From Glycomyces tenuis DSM 44171 (GTDB lineage: Bacteria; Actinomycetota; Actinomycetes; Mycobacteriales; Micromonosporaceae), in assembly GCF_000427885.1 (NCBI RefSeq), contig NZ_ATYW01000004.1, positions 153,939-217,938 of the forward strand: 64,000 bases of DNA, written 5' to 3'. Position numbers and translations under genes: made by a program. The notes under the pieces were generated by a model. The model was not told the DNA's origin. It searched no databases and saw only the letters and a list, made by a program, of their open reading frames with translations. Below are positions 62,269-64,000 of the stretch, piece by piece. Position 1 is the first letter of the stretch. Every line of letters begins with the position of its first letter.

Positions 62269-63408
62269 ATGACCGAATTCATCGAAGTTCCCCGAGGCCT
62301 TGACCGCGTCATCGTCGCCGACACCGAGATCGGCGACGTCCGAGGCGAAGAGGGCTTCTACCACTACCGCCAGTACAACGCCGTCGAGCTCGCCGAGCAC
62401 TGCTCCTTCGAGCAGGTCTGGCACCTCATGATCCACGGCGAGCTGCCCGACGACGGGCAGCTCGCCGACTTCAAGGCCACCGTGGCCCCCTACCGCAGGC
62501 TCACCCCGCAGCTGGCCGAGCTCCTGCCGCACCTCAAAGGCGCCTCACCGCTCGACGGGCTCCGCACCGCCCTGTCGGCCGCCTGCGCCGCGCGCCCCAT
62601 GCGCCCGCTGCTCGACATCGACGACGAGGCCCGCCGCGACGACGCCCTCTACGCCTCCGCGGTGACCCCCGCGATCCTCACCGCCATGTGGAGGATCGGC
62701 CAGGGGGCCGAGCCGCTCCAGCCGCGCGAGGACCTCGGCTACGCCGCCAACTACCTGTACATGATGACCGGCGAAGTGCCCACCGAGGAGAACGCCCGCG
62801 CCATCGAGCACTACCTGATCCTCACCATCGACCACGGCTTCAACGCCTCCACCTTCACCAGCCGCGTCATCGCCTCCACCGGGGCCGACCTCGGCGCGGC
62901 GCTGGTCGGCGGCGTCGGCGCGCTCTCCGGCCCGCTCCACGGCGGCGCCCCGTCCCGCGCCCTCGACGCGCTCGACGCCATCGGCTCGGTCGACAACATC
63001 GACAACTGGATCCGCACCGAACTCGAGTCCGGGCGCCGCATCATGGGCTTCGGCCACAACGTCTACAAGACCGAGGACCCGCGCTCGAACCACCTGAGGG
63101 ACGTCGCCACCGGACTCGACGGCGACATCGTCGACTTCGCCAAGACCGTCGAGCGCCGCGTCGTCGAGATCCTCGCCGAGGTCAAGCCCGGCCGCAGCCT
63201 CTACACGAACGTGGAGTTCTACGCCGGCGTCGTCATGGAGCTCGCCGGGGTCCCCCGCGAGATGTTCACGCCGACCTTCACCACCAGCCGCGTCGTCGGC
63301 TGGAGCGCCAACATCCTTGAGCAGGCCCACGATTCGAAGATCATCCGGCCCCGCGCCCGCTACGTCGGCCCACCGCCGCCGCAGCCCGTCCCGGTCGTCC
63401 ACCCGTAG
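62269..63408 (+). CDS. Citrate synthase family protein (citrate/2-methylcitrate synthase)
   Basis: 379 residues from ATG 62269 (GGGAGGA upstream). Condenses acetyl- or propionyl-CoA with oxaloacetate. Active-site His residues are in SGPLHGGAPSRAL (His224) and MGFGHNVYKTEDPRSNHLRD (His263). The catalytic Asp of the NVDF motif is Glu316 (YTNVEFYAG), which I believe recurs in the short actinobacterial CitA-type group. Lacks the long N-terminal domain of the main TCA enzyme, so probably a secondary citrate or methylcitrate synthase. Confidence 0.88.
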   Translation: MTEFIEVPRGLDRVIVADTEIGDVRGEEGFYHYRQYNAVELAEHCSFEQVWHLMIHGELPDDGQLADFKATVAPYRRLTPQLAELLPHLKGASPLDGLRTALSAACAARPMRPLLDIDDEARRDDALYASAVTPAILTAMWRIGQGAEPLQPREDLGYAANYLYMMTGEVPTEENARAIEHYLILTIDHGFNASTFTSRVIASTGADLGAALVGGVGALSGPLHGGAPSRALDALDAIGSVDNIDNWIRTELESGRRIMGFGHNVYKTEDPRSNHLRDVATGLDGDIVDFAKTVERRVVEILAEVKPGRSLYTNVEFYAGVVMELAGVPREMFTPTFTTSRVVGWSANILEQAHDSKIIRPRARYVGPPPPQPVPVVHP

Positions 63409-63500
63409 GCGCCACCGCGTCTCGGTCCCAGGCAAGGTCACAGGTGAGCCGCCGCGCAGATCGCCTGCGCGGCGCCCACCGGATGGATAGCGTTGAATCC

Positions 63501-64000
63501 GTGGCTCAAAGTCTCTATCTCGCAAGCCTTGACACCAACAGCGGCAAGTCCGGCGTCGCCTTCGGCGTCATGGACCTGCTCACCAAGCGGGCGGGCTCCG
63601 TGGCCGTCTTCCGGCCGATCGTCCGCGACGAGCACGCCCGCCCGCCGACCCCCGCCGTCCCGAACGGCCTCGAGGCCCCGCCGGCCGTCGGCGACCCCGT
63701 CATCACCCTTCTCCGCGGGCACTACCGGCTCGCCCAGACCTACGAGAGCGCCGTCGGCGTCACCTACTCCGACGTCCGCGCCGACGCCGAGGAGGCCCTC
63801 TCCCGCATCGTCGACCGCTACCACGCGCTGGCCGACGCCCACGAGGTCGTGCTCGTGGTCGGCAGCGACTACTCCGATGTGGGCGCCTCGGTCGAGTTCA
63901 CCTTCAACACGCGCGTCGCGGTCAACCTCGCCGCGCCCATGCTCCTGGTCATCACCGGCTACCGGCAGAGCCCGGCCGACATCGACGCCGCGCTGCGCTT
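63501..64000 (+). CDS. pta: Phosphate acetyltransferase, N-terminal part (cut by window end)
   Basis: About 166 residues visible, no stop before the window ends. SLYLASLDTNSGKSGVAFGV with MDLLTKRAGSVAVFRPIV is the P-loop-like (BioD/CobB-type) regulatory domain found at the start of long Pta proteins; DAHEVVLVVGSDYSDVGASV follows. Full-length enzymes interconvert acetyl-phosphate and acetyl-CoA. GTG 63501 or ATG 63483 could be the start. Follows the citrate synthase by 92 bp. With phosphoketolase it would complete a route from sugar phosphate to acetyl-CoA. Confidence 0.8.
   Translation, partial: MAQSLYLASLDTNSGKSGVAFGVMDLLTKRAGSVAVFRPIVRDEHARPPTPAVPNGLEAPPAVGDPVITLLRGHYRLAQTYESAVGVTYSDVRADAEEALSRIVDRYHALADAHEVVLVVGSDYSDVGASVEFTFNTRVAVNLAAPMLLVITGYRQSPADIDAALR

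Noticed and set aside
62269..63408. Loss of the catalytic Asp in citrate synthase (NVEF) as a sign of inactivation
   Set aside because: Glu at this position seems usual in the short actinobacterial CitA-type group, and both active-site histidines are intact.
63438..63842. 134-codon minus-strand frame near the window end
   Set aside because: Antisense to the pta N-terminal domain, which has the recognisable family sequence.

Overview
The window is GC-rich (roughly 70 percent), with strong third-position GC bias, many GTG starts, 4-bp stop/start overlaps and an argCJBDFRGH operon. This points to an actinobacterium (Actinomycetota). A Glycomyces-like genus is a guess from overall gene content, not something the sequence proves.

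Layout. 0-5.6 kb: a membrane-anchored transpeptidase-like protein whose three catalytic motifs are all altered, two DUF4190 membrane proteins, a PAP2 phosphatase, a DUF2568 membrane protein and a two-component system. 5.6-14.2 kb: the complete arginine operon behind a promoter carrying two ARG boxes, ending at a 13-bp hairpin. 14.2-22.2 kb (minus strand): two secreted paralogues (one with a CBM2), an MMPL exporter, a second two-component system and Tex. 22.3-22.7 kb: tRNA-Gly, tRNA-Val and tRNA-Cys. 23.1-28.5 kb: three small regulator-led units, PadR plus two DUF1048 proteins, TetR plus an LCM-type methyltransferase, and an ABC exporter with a GbsR/MarR regulator. The last two have clear palindromic operators. 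28.6-29.3 kb holds truncated gene remains (TrkH and TetR fragments).

29.4-42.1 kb is a mannoside-use locus: two GH38 alpha-mannosidases flank a sugar ABC importer (two permeases and a Tat lipoprotein, no ATPase), a HAD hydrolase and a ROK regulator. Four GGTAACGWTACC operators sit in the divergent control region. A broken ISL3 transposase follows. 42.7-50.5 kb is a surface-glycan-like island: two exported proteins, a GT2, a GT-B enzyme and a GT-B/methyltransferase fusion. 50.6-57.7 kb: Hsp20 behind a perfect CIRCE, a MarR-GNAT fusion facing an APH-type kinase, DUF4188, phosphoketolase, an ArsR-type regulator with a small coiled-coil membrane protein, and a GNAT. 57.8-58.1 kb: a second tRNA-Gly and a tRNA-Gly-like gene with a 25-nt enlargement of the D-loop. 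58.1-64 kb: TetR and an MFS exporter, a small membrane protein, a dead tnpB element with its right-end hairpin, citrate synthase and the start of pta.

Phosphoketolase and the partial Pta together would make and use acetyl-phosphate. The most unusual items are the tRNA-Gly-like gene with a hairpin inside the D-loop and its match to small TTC-loop hairpins elsewhere in the window, the catalytically altered transpeptidase homologue, the secreted paralogue pair, the glycosyltransferase island and the operator-rich mannoside locus.
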